Positions 27,050 through 34,878 of a stretch of DNA of 64,000 nt are shown here, in pieces. Each line of letters starts with the position of its first letter. The first letter of the stretch is position 1. The DNA comes from Methylovulum psychrotolerans (lineage in GTDB: Bacteria > Pseudomonadota > Gammaproteobacteria > Methylococcales > Methylomonadaceae). Below the pieces are notes generated by a model. It ran no database searches. It had not been told where the DNA came from and saw only the letters and a list, made by a program, of their open reading frames with translations. The stretch is from the NCBI RefSeq assembly GCF_002923755.1, contig NZ_PGFZ01000010.1, positions 71,830 through 135,829 of the forward strand. Direction: 5' to 3'. The translations under genes were made by a program, and so were the position numbers.

Positions 27050-28003
27050 TTATTTGCCGATAAATTGCCCAAAAGCCCGGCTGCCCTCACCCGTCTTAAC
27101 CGTCTTAATGACACGCAAGGTTTGCGCGTCCACAACCGAGACAGAATTGTCAAACCAATTGGCGACATAGACATGGCGGTCATCAGGATGGGTACTGATA
27201 CCTTCCGGCTTTTCGCCGACCGGCACCAAACCTATCGCCGTCAAGGTGGCGGTATCAATCACCGACACCGAGCCGTCGTCTTGGTTAGTCACCAACAAAC
27301 GGCTGTCATTTAAAGCCAACGCCGCCGCATAAGGCAACATGCTGACCTTAACCGTCGCCAACACCTGCATCCGCCGGGCATCCAGCACCGTCACATCATC
27401 ACTTTGCACATTAGCGGCATACAAGCGCTCGCCACGGCTATCTAAGGTCAAACCAAACGGATGCTTACCCACCGCCACAGTTTGCTTCACCGTGCCGCTG
27501 CCCAAATCCACCTTACTGACCGAATTGTCCAAACGGTTCGCCACATACAGCCAACGGTTATCGGGACTGACCGCCAAGCCGGACGGCGATTGCCCCACAG
27601 CAATGGTTTGCACCACCTTAAGGCTAGCGGCATCGACCACCCCGACGCTATTATTATACCAATCGGCGACATAAATACGGCGGCTATCCGGGCTAACGGC
27701 AATGCCCAACGCCCCGTCACTGACCTTAACCTCCGCCACCAACGCGCGTTGCGCGGTGTCGATAACGGCAAAACCGTGCGCTTCCGGGGTGCTGACATAA
27801 CAGCGCTTACCGTCGGGGGCAACTGCCACCCCGGCAGGCTTACCCGGCACGGCAACCGTCGCCACCACCTCACCCACCGCCGTATCAATAATAGAGACGC
27901 TATCGCCCAACTGATTGCTGATATAAGCAAACGGGGCGGCAACCGCCGCAGACGTAAAAAAAGCGGTAGCTATTGCTACCGCTTGCACAAGCTTAGCCCG
28001 CAC
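27050..28003 (-). CDS. Secreted YVTN-family beta-propeller protein
   Basis: 317 residues: a signal peptide (LVQAVAIATAFFTSAAVAAP) followed by seven repeats of about 41 residues, each with an (I/V)YVAN...SVSVVD core and a GxxPxGxxxxPD link, so a complete seven-bladed propeller. Such periplasmic proteins are common scaffolds near quinoprotein and C1 oxidation systems; no catalytic residues can be named. GTG 28003 starts 8 bp after the stop of the MxaD-like gene, so the two form an operon and probably work together in the periplasm. Confidence 0.85.
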   Translation of the reverse strand: MRAKLVQAVAIATAFFTSAAVAAPFAYISNQLGDSVSIIDTAVGEVVATVAVPGKPAGVAVAPDGKRCYVSTPEAHGFAVIDTAQRALVAEVKVSDGALGIAVSPDSRRIYVADWYNNSVGVVDAASLKVVQTIAVGQSPSGLAVSPDNRWLYVANRLDNSVSKVDLGSGTVKQTVAVGKHPFGLTLDSRGERLYAANVQSDDVTVLDARRMQVLATVKVSMLPYAAALALNDSRLLVTNQDDGSVSVIDTATLTAIGLVPVGEKPEGISTHPDDRHVYVANWFDNSVSVVDAQTLRVIKTVKTGEGSRAFGQFIGK

Positions 28004-28011
28004 CGGATGGC

Positions 28012-28575
28012 CTATTTTTCAGCCAAGGCTTTCAAATTGGCCAAGCCACCTTTCAAAATCGCCGTAACGGCGGTATTGGCGGCTTCTTCGTTCATTTCCG
28101 CTGGCGGATTGTTGTTCATATAAGCGCGGTAGTAACCGGCTTTCCAAGAAACTACCGTTGCACCGCCTTTCGCTTCCACTTCAATGCTGGCCGCATAGTT
28201 GTCCACTGGCAATACGGGTACTTTTTCGTCCACACCCGAATGGTTAATGGTCTTGACGGTGCTCATATCGATAATTTTATAGGCGTAAGACATATTTTTT
28301 TCGTCATACTTTTTCAGCTCTTCCGTGATAGTGCCGCCGGCATCCAAGGTCAACACGCGGACTGAGCCTTTATTGTTACCCTTATCGACAGTGGTGCTTT
28401 TAACGCCCGGCAACCAGGACATATCACCGTAATCTTTAATGATATGCCATACTTTTTCGGCAGGGGCGTTAATTGTCACTTCTTCTTCCGCTTTTTGGCG
28501 GACTGGGCCGTGGGCATTAGCAACCGCAGTAAACATGAGCATAGCTGAGAACCCCAATAAAGCAATTTTTTTCAT
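28012..28575 (-). CDS. mxaD: MxaD-like periplasmic SRPBCC protein
   Basis: 187 residues: a signal peptide ending ANAHG, then PVRQKAEEEVTINAPAEKV, a START/Bet v1 fold with INAPAEKVWHIIKDYGDMSWLPGV, as in MxaD, the periplasmic protein known to help methanol dehydrogenase pass electrons to cytochrome cL in methylotrophs. ATG 28575 is preferred over ATG 28581 because AGGAA is then 7 bases upstream. It is the first gene of a two-gene unit with the YVTN propeller. No other mxa gene is in the window, so the MxaD role is inference from family resemblance; a generic SRPBCC protein is the alternative. Confidence 0.7.
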   Translation of the reverse strand: MKKIALLGFSAMLMFTAVANAHGPVRQKAEEEVTINAPAEKVWHIIKDYGDMSWLPGVKSTTVDKGNNKGSVRVLTLDAGGTITEELKKYDEKNMSYAYKIIDMSTVKTINHSGVDEKVPVLPVDNYAASIEVEAKGGATVVSWKAGYYRAYMNNNPPAEMNEEAANTAVTAILKGGLANLKALAEK

Positions 28576-28941
28576 AGTCATTTCCTAGTGAGAACAAATA
28601 AACGCCCCATTATATGCCAACTACCCGCCGCAAGCATTAGTTGATGGTGTCTTTTCGTGGGTAATGCCCATAGATGGACTAAACAATCAATGGTTTATGA
28701 AATACCCCTTATGCAAGCGGAAGGTAAAGGGCTTTAGGCCTTGCCGAATGGCTTAGGAACGCGCATGAAATAAAATCTGTTGTAAAAACGTTACACGGTA
28801 ACGTCACTACAGTTTTTAGCCTAATCGGGGGTATTTTTTGCCACTGAACTTAAATGGCAACATTATTTTATGCACGTTCCTTAACCGGGCTTTTAGCCAC
28901 TGCCACCCACAAAGTAGCCACAAACCGCTGAACTGTTACAC
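28576..28941. other. Intergenic region upstream of the mxaD-like operon
   Basis: 366 bp between the stop of the GloVer gene and the start of the MxaD-like gene. It should hold the promoter of the mxaD-YVTN unit on the minus strand. I see no ORF of coding character, no strong hairpin and no promoter I can defend. Confidence 0.5.
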
Positions 28942-30198
28942 CTATGGGCTGACCTTAAATACCGTGCCAAAACCGTATTGGCCTCCTGAGTTGGTTGCCC
29001 CATAGAGATTACCTAAGGCATCCCGCACCAGTCCGGCAAAAGGAGATTTCCCGTTGGTACCGTCAAAATCAACCAGGGTCGCTAATGTCCACGCCGTTTG
29101 TCCGGTCACGGGCGGCGACAGCTTGAAAACAGTACCAAAATCGTCGTCAGCACCGCCGATAAAGGCTGTGCCATAAAGGTTGCCGGATGCATCCCTCAGC
29201 AGCGGCGCAAAGGGGTAGTGGCCGCTGGTCGCGGTAAAATCGGCCAGTGTGGTCAGCCTCCAGGTGGTTTTGCCCGGCAAGGGCGGCGACAGTTTGAACA
29301 CCGTGCCTAAGCCGTTTGCCCCACCACGGGTGGTTGTGCCATAGAGGTGGCCGACTTTATCGGCCACCAATCCGGCAACCGGGAAATTCCCGTGTGTGCC
29401 GTCAAAATCAACCAGCGTGGTCAGCACCCATTCGCTCTGTCCGACCGCAGGCGGCGACAGCCGGAACACCGTGCCGTCATCGTCAACGCCGCCCCACCAA
29501 GTTGTCCCGTACAGGTTGCCGGACGCGTCCATAATCAACCCACCAAACGGCAGGGTGCCGTTGGTGCCATTAAAGTTGACCAACGTACTCAGTGTCCAGC
29601 CTTTTTTTCCGGCGGCAGGCGGCGCTAGCCTGAACACGCTGCCGCCATGGCCTGCCCCACCATCAAATGTTGTACCGTAGAGGTTGCCGGACTTATCCCT
29701 CAGCAAGCGGGCGGAAGATAAGGGGGCCTGTGTACTGTCAAAGTTGAACAGTGTAGTCCGCGTCCATTTGGTTTGCCCGACCGCAGGCGGGGCTAGCCGG
29801 AATATCGTGCCTACGCCGTTGGTGCCACCGCTGACGGTGACAGCGTACCAATTGCCGTCTTGGCCTTGCAGCAAAGGGCCTGGCTGATAACCGTCACTAG
29901 GGCTGTTAAATTTGCTGAGCCGCGTTAACGTCCACGCGGTGTATTCGGGTGCTGGCGGCGACAGTTTGAGCACCGAGCCGGCATAGCCTAGGCCTTTTGC
30001 CGTCCCGTACAAACTGCCCGCCCCGTCCAATACCCATGTAGAATCAGGATAGGCACCGTTGTTGCCGTCAAAATCAAGCAGGGTGGTGAGTTGGGCAGCC
30101 TGCGCCCAATTTGGCAAGACCACGGCCATCAATAAGGGAACAGCGGCCAGTTTGCAACAGGCCCGCAACGTCGACAAGATATTCTTCTTTTTTTGCAT
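28942..30198 (-). CDS. GloVer-repeat secreted protein (TIGR03803-like)
   Basis: 418 residues: a signal peptide (PLLMAVVLPNWAQA), then seven repeats of about 55 residues, each containing LYGTT..GG...GTVFKLSPP and a W.L.TL..FDG segment, typical of choice-of-anchor GloVer tandem-repeat proteins. Seven copies would suit a beta-propeller. No C-terminal anchor is visible, and the protein ends right after the last repeat (FKVSP). ATG 30198 has AGGGGAA about 5 bases upstream; the longer in-frame start is less likely. It appears monocistronic. Function of these proteins is unknown; surface or periplasmic location is inferred. Confidence 0.85.
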   Translation of the reverse strand: MQKKKNILSTLRACCKLAAVPLLMAVVLPNWAQAAQLTTLLDFDGNNGAYPDSTWVLDGAGSLYGTAKGLGYAGSVLKLSPPAPEYTAWTLTRLSKFNSPSDGYQPGPLLQGQDGNWYAVTVSGGTNGVGTIFRLAPPAVGQTKWTRTTLFNFDSTQAPLSSARLLRDKSGNLYGTTFDGGAGHGGSVFRLAPPAAGKKGWTLSTLVNFNGTNGTLPFGGLIMDASGNLYGTTWWGGVDDDGTVFRLSPPAVGQSEWVLTTLVDFDGTHGNFPVAGLVADKVGHLYGTTTRGGANGLGTVFKLSPPLPGKTTWRLTTLADFTATSGHYPFAPLLRDASGNLYGTAFIGGADDDFGTVFKLSPPVTGQTAWTLATLVDFDGTNGKSPFAGLVRDALGNLYGATNSGGQYGFGTVFKVSP

Positions 30199-30366
30199 AT
30201 ATTTCCCCTTAGGGTGATGATGGTTTACGCACAAAATTGGCTGGACGAAAAATAGACAGGTCGCTGCCTTAGGACAATCGCATTAAACATGTAGCAAGAC
30301 AATTTATTAGGTTTTAATTGCTGCTGGGCAAAACTGTCCGAGTATGGCTTTCAGCACAAAACCCGG

Positions 30367-32412
30367 TCATAACTCTTCCTCAACAAGCCAACGCCCCAAT
30401 ACAGGGATATTCAGTTGGCCTTGCCCATCAATTAGCAGCCGCCGTTCCAGCCAACGGCGGGTACGCGAATCGGGAGCCGTGGTTTCACCCAGCGCCAGCA
30501 TCTGCAAAGCCTCACGGGCGGATTCGGGGGCGGTGCCGTACAAATGGCGGAAATAATAGGCGCTTTGCTCCAATGCGCGGCACTCCACCGCTTCCAGATC
30601 AGCCAGCTCAGCGGTGCGGCACTGGGTTTCATTAAGGCGGCTGACCAAAAGACTACCGTACAACTGCACCAGATCGGGCTGGCCACCTGTACGCTGATAG
30701 ATACTTTCGGCCACGCCTAAGGGGATGGCCTCGGCGGGAAATACCGGAATGGGGCGGGTCAAAAGCCCTACCGTTGTCTGCCTATCCAAATGCCCGATAG
30801 CTATTTCGCGGACATTAATGAAATGGTCGCTCCATAACTCTCCCCATTCCTCAAAGGGTGCGGCACCGGAAACCAGCAGCCGCACCCGCCGCTTGTGCTG
30901 GATGGTGGCTCGCAGCAAGCCCATGAATTGCAAGAGTTCCCGCTGCTCGCCGGGGAACAGGTCTTCCAGGCGTTCAAATTCGTCGATGCAAAGCAATAAG
31001 CGCCGTTCACCGACAGCTGTTTCCAGTGCGTCCAGCCAGTCTTTGGCGGTCTCGAAAGGGGCCGTCAATAGGCGTTCCCGGTCTAAGGCAGGCAATTCCA
31101 GTTGCCGGTCACGCCGGGCTTGGATACGGATCTGCCGATCCATGGCTCCGAACAACGCCGACAGACTATCTACGGGATTATCTTGAAGGTCGAACAATAC
31201 CACTACCGCATCCGGCAACATCGACGGCAGCATTTTAAGCAACGAGGTCTTGCCGCAACGGCGCGGCCCTAAAAGCGCCAAAGACGCGGCATTCCCGGCA
31301 TCGGCCAGCAGCTCATCCACCCGCCGTACCAGATTTTCCCGCCCCCGAAAAACCTCCCGCCCCGTTTCCGGCTCCAGGGGATTCCCGGAGCGGAAGGGAT
31401 TGGGCAATTGCTGTTCGGCGGCTTGTTCCGCCTCCCGCCGCAAAGCGGCCAGGGCGGTATGCCAAGCTGGCAGGATAGGCCGCAGTTCGCGGGCTAAAAA
31501 GGAGGAGGTATTGAGCAACTGGTTTTCCAGCGACTTAAAGGCCTTTTCTCCCCGTTCCAGATGGCCTAAACGGTGATAGGCGATCTTGGATTGCTGTGCC
31601 GCTTGGAGATAACGGGCCATTTCGGCCAAACCCGACAGCAGGGGGTCTGCACCCTCTACCCCCGGCAACCAATCCCCCTGAAGTTCCGCCGCCTCGGCAA
31701 AGCGGCTGGTGTGGGCATATTGGGCCAGTTCCCGCGCTTGCAAGCGGGCTAAAGCGATGCGGCCAAGCCGCTGCTGACCCGGCGCGATGGCGCAGGCATC
31801 AAGTGCCCGACGTGCCAAGGACGGGTCGGTTTCTGCTGTGAGTGTTATATGGCTGGCTAAGAAAGGCAAGGGAAAATAAATTAGCTCATGGTGCAGCACC
31901 GGAGACCAATTTAGGGTAGGCCGACCAGTGAAACGCTGGATGAAATACGAGAGGGATGCAGCCTGAATCTCCATAAGATAAAACGGCAACCGGATATAAG
32001 CCACTCCCCAAGCCACTCCAAAAGCCACGCCCCCAGCCACGCCCAAAGCCACGCCCAAAGCCACGCCCCCAGCCACGCCCAAAGCCACGCCCAAAACCAC
32101 GCCCAAAGCCACGGCCAAAGCCACGCTCAAAGCCACGCCCAAGTAATCCACTACGAACCCGTAGGATTGGAGTGCCAAAACCAATGCGCCAGTTAACAGT
32201 GGTATAGCCGTCACAAGCAATACAAACATCCGTAAGACAAAAGCCCGCCCCACCCCACCCCGCCGCCAAAGCCGCCAAGCGAATGCACCAGGCTCATCAA
32301 TCCCCAAAGCACGCAAACGCCTATGCAAGGTCACTGGCTGCATGAACAGCAGCCAGAGTAGTTCCCAATAGCCTGGTAAAGATACCTTCGGCTGTGTGCT
32401 GGCAATTTTCAT
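30367..32412 (-). CDS. Membrane-anchored P-loop ATPase with glycine-zipper segment
   Basis: 681 residues, unknown system. An N-terminal helix-rich region with a hydrophobic segment (FVLRMFVLLVTAIPLLTGALVLAL) is followed at about 90-138 by a Gly-Val-Ala-Leu stretch with Gly every fourth residue (LGVALGVA repeats), a glycine-zipper-like membrane region. Residues 200-340 are helical. The AAA/STAND-type ATPase has Walker A GPRRCGKTS (Lys388) and Walker B LLCIDEFERL (Asp477), then a C-terminal winged-helix-like region (SRTRRWLERRLLIDG). Its ATG overlaps the TGA of the upstream gene by 4 bases (32409-32412), so the two are translationally coupled. The layout of membrane effector plus sensor ATPase suggests a defence or signalling role, by inference. 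Confidence 0.75.
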   Translation of the reverse strand: MKIASTQPKVSLPGYWELLWLLFMQPVTLHRRLRALGIDEPGAFAWRLWRRGGVGRAFVLRMFVLLVTAIPLLTGALVLALQSYGFVVDYLGVALSVALAVALGVVLGVALGVAGGVALGVALGVAGGVAFGVAWGVAYIRLPFYLMEIQAASLSYFIQRFTGRPTLNWSPVLHHELIYFPLPFLASHITLTAETDPSLARRALDACAIAPGQQRLGRIALARLQARELAQYAHTSRFAEAAELQGDWLPGVEGADPLLSGLAEMARYLQAAQQSKIAYHRLGHLERGEKAFKSLENQLLNTSSFLARELRPILPAWHTALAALRREAEQAAEQQLPNPFRSGNPLEPETGREVFRGRENLVRRVDELLADAGNAASLALLGPRRCGKTSLLKMLPSMLPDAVVVLFDLQDNPVDSLSALFGAMDRQIRIQARRDRQLELPALDRERLLTAPFETAKDWLDALETAVGERRLLLCIDEFERLEDLFPGEQRELLQFMGLLRATIQHKRRVRLLVSGAAPFEEWGELWSDHFINVREIAIGHLDRQTTVGLLTRPIPVFPAEAIPLGVAESIYQRTGGQPDLVQLYGSLLVSRLNETQCRTAELADLEAVECRALEQSAYYFRHLYGTAPESAREALQMLALGETTAPDSRTRRWLERRLLIDGQGQLNIPVLGRWLVEEEL
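32000..32143 (-). repeat. Twelve 12-bp coding tandem repeats
   Basis: Twelve consecutive 12-bp units, consensus on the plus strand GCCACGCCCAAA, fall exactly in 32000-32143 with only 0-3 changes per unit. Each unit encodes four residues, giving the GVAL/GVAG zipper of the overlapping ATPase gene. The unit is a multiple of three, so copy number can change without a frameshift. Confidence 0.9.
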
Positions 32413-34391
32413 GCTTCGTCCTCTTCTTCCAACCATTGCCGCAAAACCTCACCGAATAACCGACCGTTCTCGTCCTGTAAGCCCCGCAGTCGAAAGGTGC
32501 TGTTAGTGGCCGAAAATCCGCCGGTTGCAACATTCCGCAAGGCTTGCTTATCCTTGTTGCGTAAGGTTTTCCAGAGCTGGCGCAGGCGGGGGTAGGCATT
32601 TGATCGGGCTTGGTCTACCGCCCATTCGCGGGATTTGCCGTGGCGGCGGGCTTCGGCCAAGCGATAGCCCAGAAGTTGCAAAAAATAGGGATGGCGGCCA
32701 GCCCAGCGGCGCATCAGCGCTTGGTCTTCCCCGTCCAGCTTACCCTCACCGCGCCGCACCAATTGCTCGGCGGCGGCGGGTTCGAGCAGGCCTAGCCATT
32801 CGATGCGCAGTTTATTGTCAAAGGGCGAGCCACGCCCCAGCTGTTCGAACACCAAGTCAATAGGCTGATGGGTGGCCAGCACCAAGCACAACCTATCCAA
32901 AAGCCCCCGGAGCCGCTCAAAGAAACGGTATTCAAACTTGCGCAGGAAGATTTCCGCTTCATCCAGCAACAGCACAGGCGGCAGGCCGGGCAGGCCAACA
33001 CGGTCGACCCAAGCCGCCAGCCGGTCGGCGGCAGGGTCCGCGCAGTCAGCACAGGCTTTGCCAGTAATAGCGGCTACAAAAGCAGACAGCGAAGCCGCTT
33101 CCGGCCCTTCACCACGGAGCAGAACCACTGTCCGGGCCATGATGCGGGCTTTTTGTTCGAAGTTTTTCAGCACCGACATTTTGCCGATACATCGGTCACC
33201 GACCAAGGACACACTGGAACCCTCTTCCAAAGCTTGAATCAGGCTATCCATTAAGGCCACCCGACCCACGAAATTAGGCGGAAGGGCCGGACGATTGAAA
33301 TCATAGGGATTGGAGCTAGGGTCAATGCGGGCTATGGCTTGGGCTAATGGCCACAACAGCCGCCCTTGATGGCTTTGCTTGTAGCGGCTGTCATCGTCGT
33401 GCCAATGGCCTCGCTCTGACCAAGCACGGAACCAAGGTTCAACACTGATGGGCCGCCCTTGCCCATCAAGTTGTAAGGTGATGAGTTGGCAACCGTTAGG
33501 ATAGTGGTCTGCGTGGTGGCCTTCGTACAAACAGCCAGCCGCCAATTCCACCAGCCCCCGGTCGGGGTCGTCACTGCGTTCAAGAACGGCGTTGTGCAAA
33601 TGGCCGCGTAACAACAAGTCGGCATGTTCGGCTAACAGATTTTTGGCGGCTGCGTGATCGGCCAGATCCCAAAGCGGATGATGGCAGAGGACAAGGCGCA
33701 AACCAGGGAATTTGTTGCCTTCCTTGTCGGTGGCATGAAGCATGATTTGGTCATCGGTGAGCCAAAGTTTTTGGGCATCGTGGTCGTCCCCAGCCAGCCA
33801 AGCGGTATCCAAACCCGTAATATGTATCGGAAAGGGCAAGCCCGGAAAGTCCGGGCAGACGTGATAACCCACCCGTCCGTGGTCATGACGCTCCGGCAAC
33901 AAGGCTTCCCTCCCCAGTTCCGTAAGCCATTGGCGATAAGCGGCCTGCCGTGCCAACACCGGTTCAAGCCAACCCGTATCCGCACCGGGCGGCGGTTTAC
34001 CGCTGCCTCTCAGCCAACGCGATAACGTCAGGCCATCCATTTGGCTGAATGTTTCGCGCAGTTTTTGCCATTCCGCCAGATGGAGGCCTCGGTCAATGTC
34101 GTGGTTGCCGGGCACAAGGAAAAACCGCTCAGGTGGCAGGGACAGCTTTTTCAATACGGCGTGGAAGAATGCAGTGGCGGCGGCATATTCCCCCGGCTTA
34201 CCCCAATCCGCCGCATCGCCAGTAAAACACACCAAATCAATAGGGCCGGCAGCGGTGACGGCTTCCAGATTATGTTCCCAGGTTGCCCCCAAAACCCGCT
34301 GCCGCCGCCAAGATTCCGTCTCGCGCGGGCCGCGTTCGTGCAAGTCGGAGATATGTAGGATGCGTAGCGTGTAGTTTTTTTCGTGTGCCAT
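32409..34391 (-). CDS. Metallophosphoesterase fused to a P-loop ATPase
   Basis: 660 residues. The N-terminal 300 are a calcineurin-like phosphoesterase: HISDLHERG, FTGDAADWG, VPGNHDIDRG, CHHPLW and RGHLHNA give all five metal-binding motifs, so a phosphodiesterase or nuclease-type active site is intact. From about 360 comes an AAA/STAND-type domain (FVGRVALMDSLIQAL): Walker A is GDRCIGKMS with Lys404 but Met405 where Ser or Thr is normal; Walker B is LLLDEAEIF. A helical C-terminus ends in EVLRQWLEEEDEA. It is the first gene of a two-gene unit. Similar fusions occur among bacterial STAND proteins; which stimulus or nucleic acid it senses cannot be said. Confidence 0.8.
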   Translation of the reverse strand: MAHEKNYTLRILHISDLHERGPRETESWRRQRVLGATWEHNLEAVTAAGPIDLVCFTGDAADWGKPGEYAAATAFFHAVLKKLSLPPERFFLVPGNHDIDRGLHLAEWQKLRETFSQMDGLTLSRWLRGSGKPPPGADTGWLEPVLARQAAYRQWLTELGREALLPERHDHGRVGYHVCPDFPGLPFPIHITGLDTAWLAGDDHDAQKLWLTDDQIMLHATDKEGNKFPGLRLVLCHHPLWDLADHAAAKNLLAEHADLLLRGHLHNAVLERSDDPDRGLVELAAGCLYEGHHADHYPNGCQLITLQLDGQGRPISVEPWFRAWSERGHWHDDDSRYKQSHQGRLLWPLAQAIARIDPSSNPYDFNRPALPPNFVGRVALMDSLIQALEEGSSVSLVGDRCIGKMSVLKNFEQKARIMARTVVLLRGEGPEAASLSAFVAAITGKACADCADPAADRLAAWVDRVGLPGLPPVLLLDEAEIFLRKFEYRFFERLRGLLDRLCLVLATHQPIDLVFEQLGRGSPFDNKLRIEWLGLLEPAAAEQLVRRGEGKLDGEDQALMRRWAGRHPYFLQLLGYRLAEARRHGKSREWAVDQARSNAYPRLRQLWKTLRNKDKQALRNVATGGFSATNSTFRLRGLQDENGRLFGEVLRQWLEEEDEA

Positions 34392-34878
34392 AGCTTAACT
34401 CCCCAGCGGTATCGTACTAGGCTATAGTGATTCTCTCCTAAAAGCAATACGGGAAGGGGCAATTCAATGCCCAAAGTATTTAGCTAAGCCACTTGGCGAA
34501 TATACCGCCCTATAAGCCAAGCAGAAAGGGATTACCGATACCGACGGGGGCTATCCGCAAAAATGGACGCAAGCCGCCACTGCCCATTAGAAATGATGAA
34601 TATTTACAACGTAGAGAAAAAAACAAGTAAGCCCGACAAAAGGCTAAAAATGACAAAAACCGTGCTGTTGCTGATACAGTTGCTAATAGCACGGATTTTT
34701 AAAAGACCGAACGCGTGTAACGCTTTGATTTAAATGGTGGGGTGTTAGTGATTAATAGTACATTTCACATATTTTAAAAAATCATTAACTTAATTGACTT
34801 TTATGTAAACAGTTAGCCATTTTAGATAAACTTAATCCCGTCAATCATCTTCTTTCATCCGCAATAACAAATATCCCC
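34392..34878. other. AT-rich intergenic region upstream of the ATPase pair
   Basis: 487 bp, more AT-rich than its surroundings. It should carry the minus-strand promoter of the phosphoesterase-ATPase gene. A 56-codon plus-strand ORF at 34563-34733 has a hydrophobic stretch (TVLLLIQLLIARIF) but no ribosome-binding site or recognised family, so I do not call it a gene. No repeat or attachment site seen. Confidence 0.45.

Noticed and set aside
31886..32278. 130-residue minus-frame Gly/Arg-rich ORF (GRGFGRGF) over the 12-bp repeats
   Set aside because: It is an out-of-frame reading of the repeat within the ATPase gene. The GVAL frame is part of a long, domain-containing protein, whereas this one is not.
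34563..34733. 56-codon plus-strand ORF with a hydrophobic stretch in the AT-rich gap
   Set aside because: No Shine-Dalgarno, no family resemblance, and the upstream frame is open only back to a stop at 34485. Too weak to call a gene.
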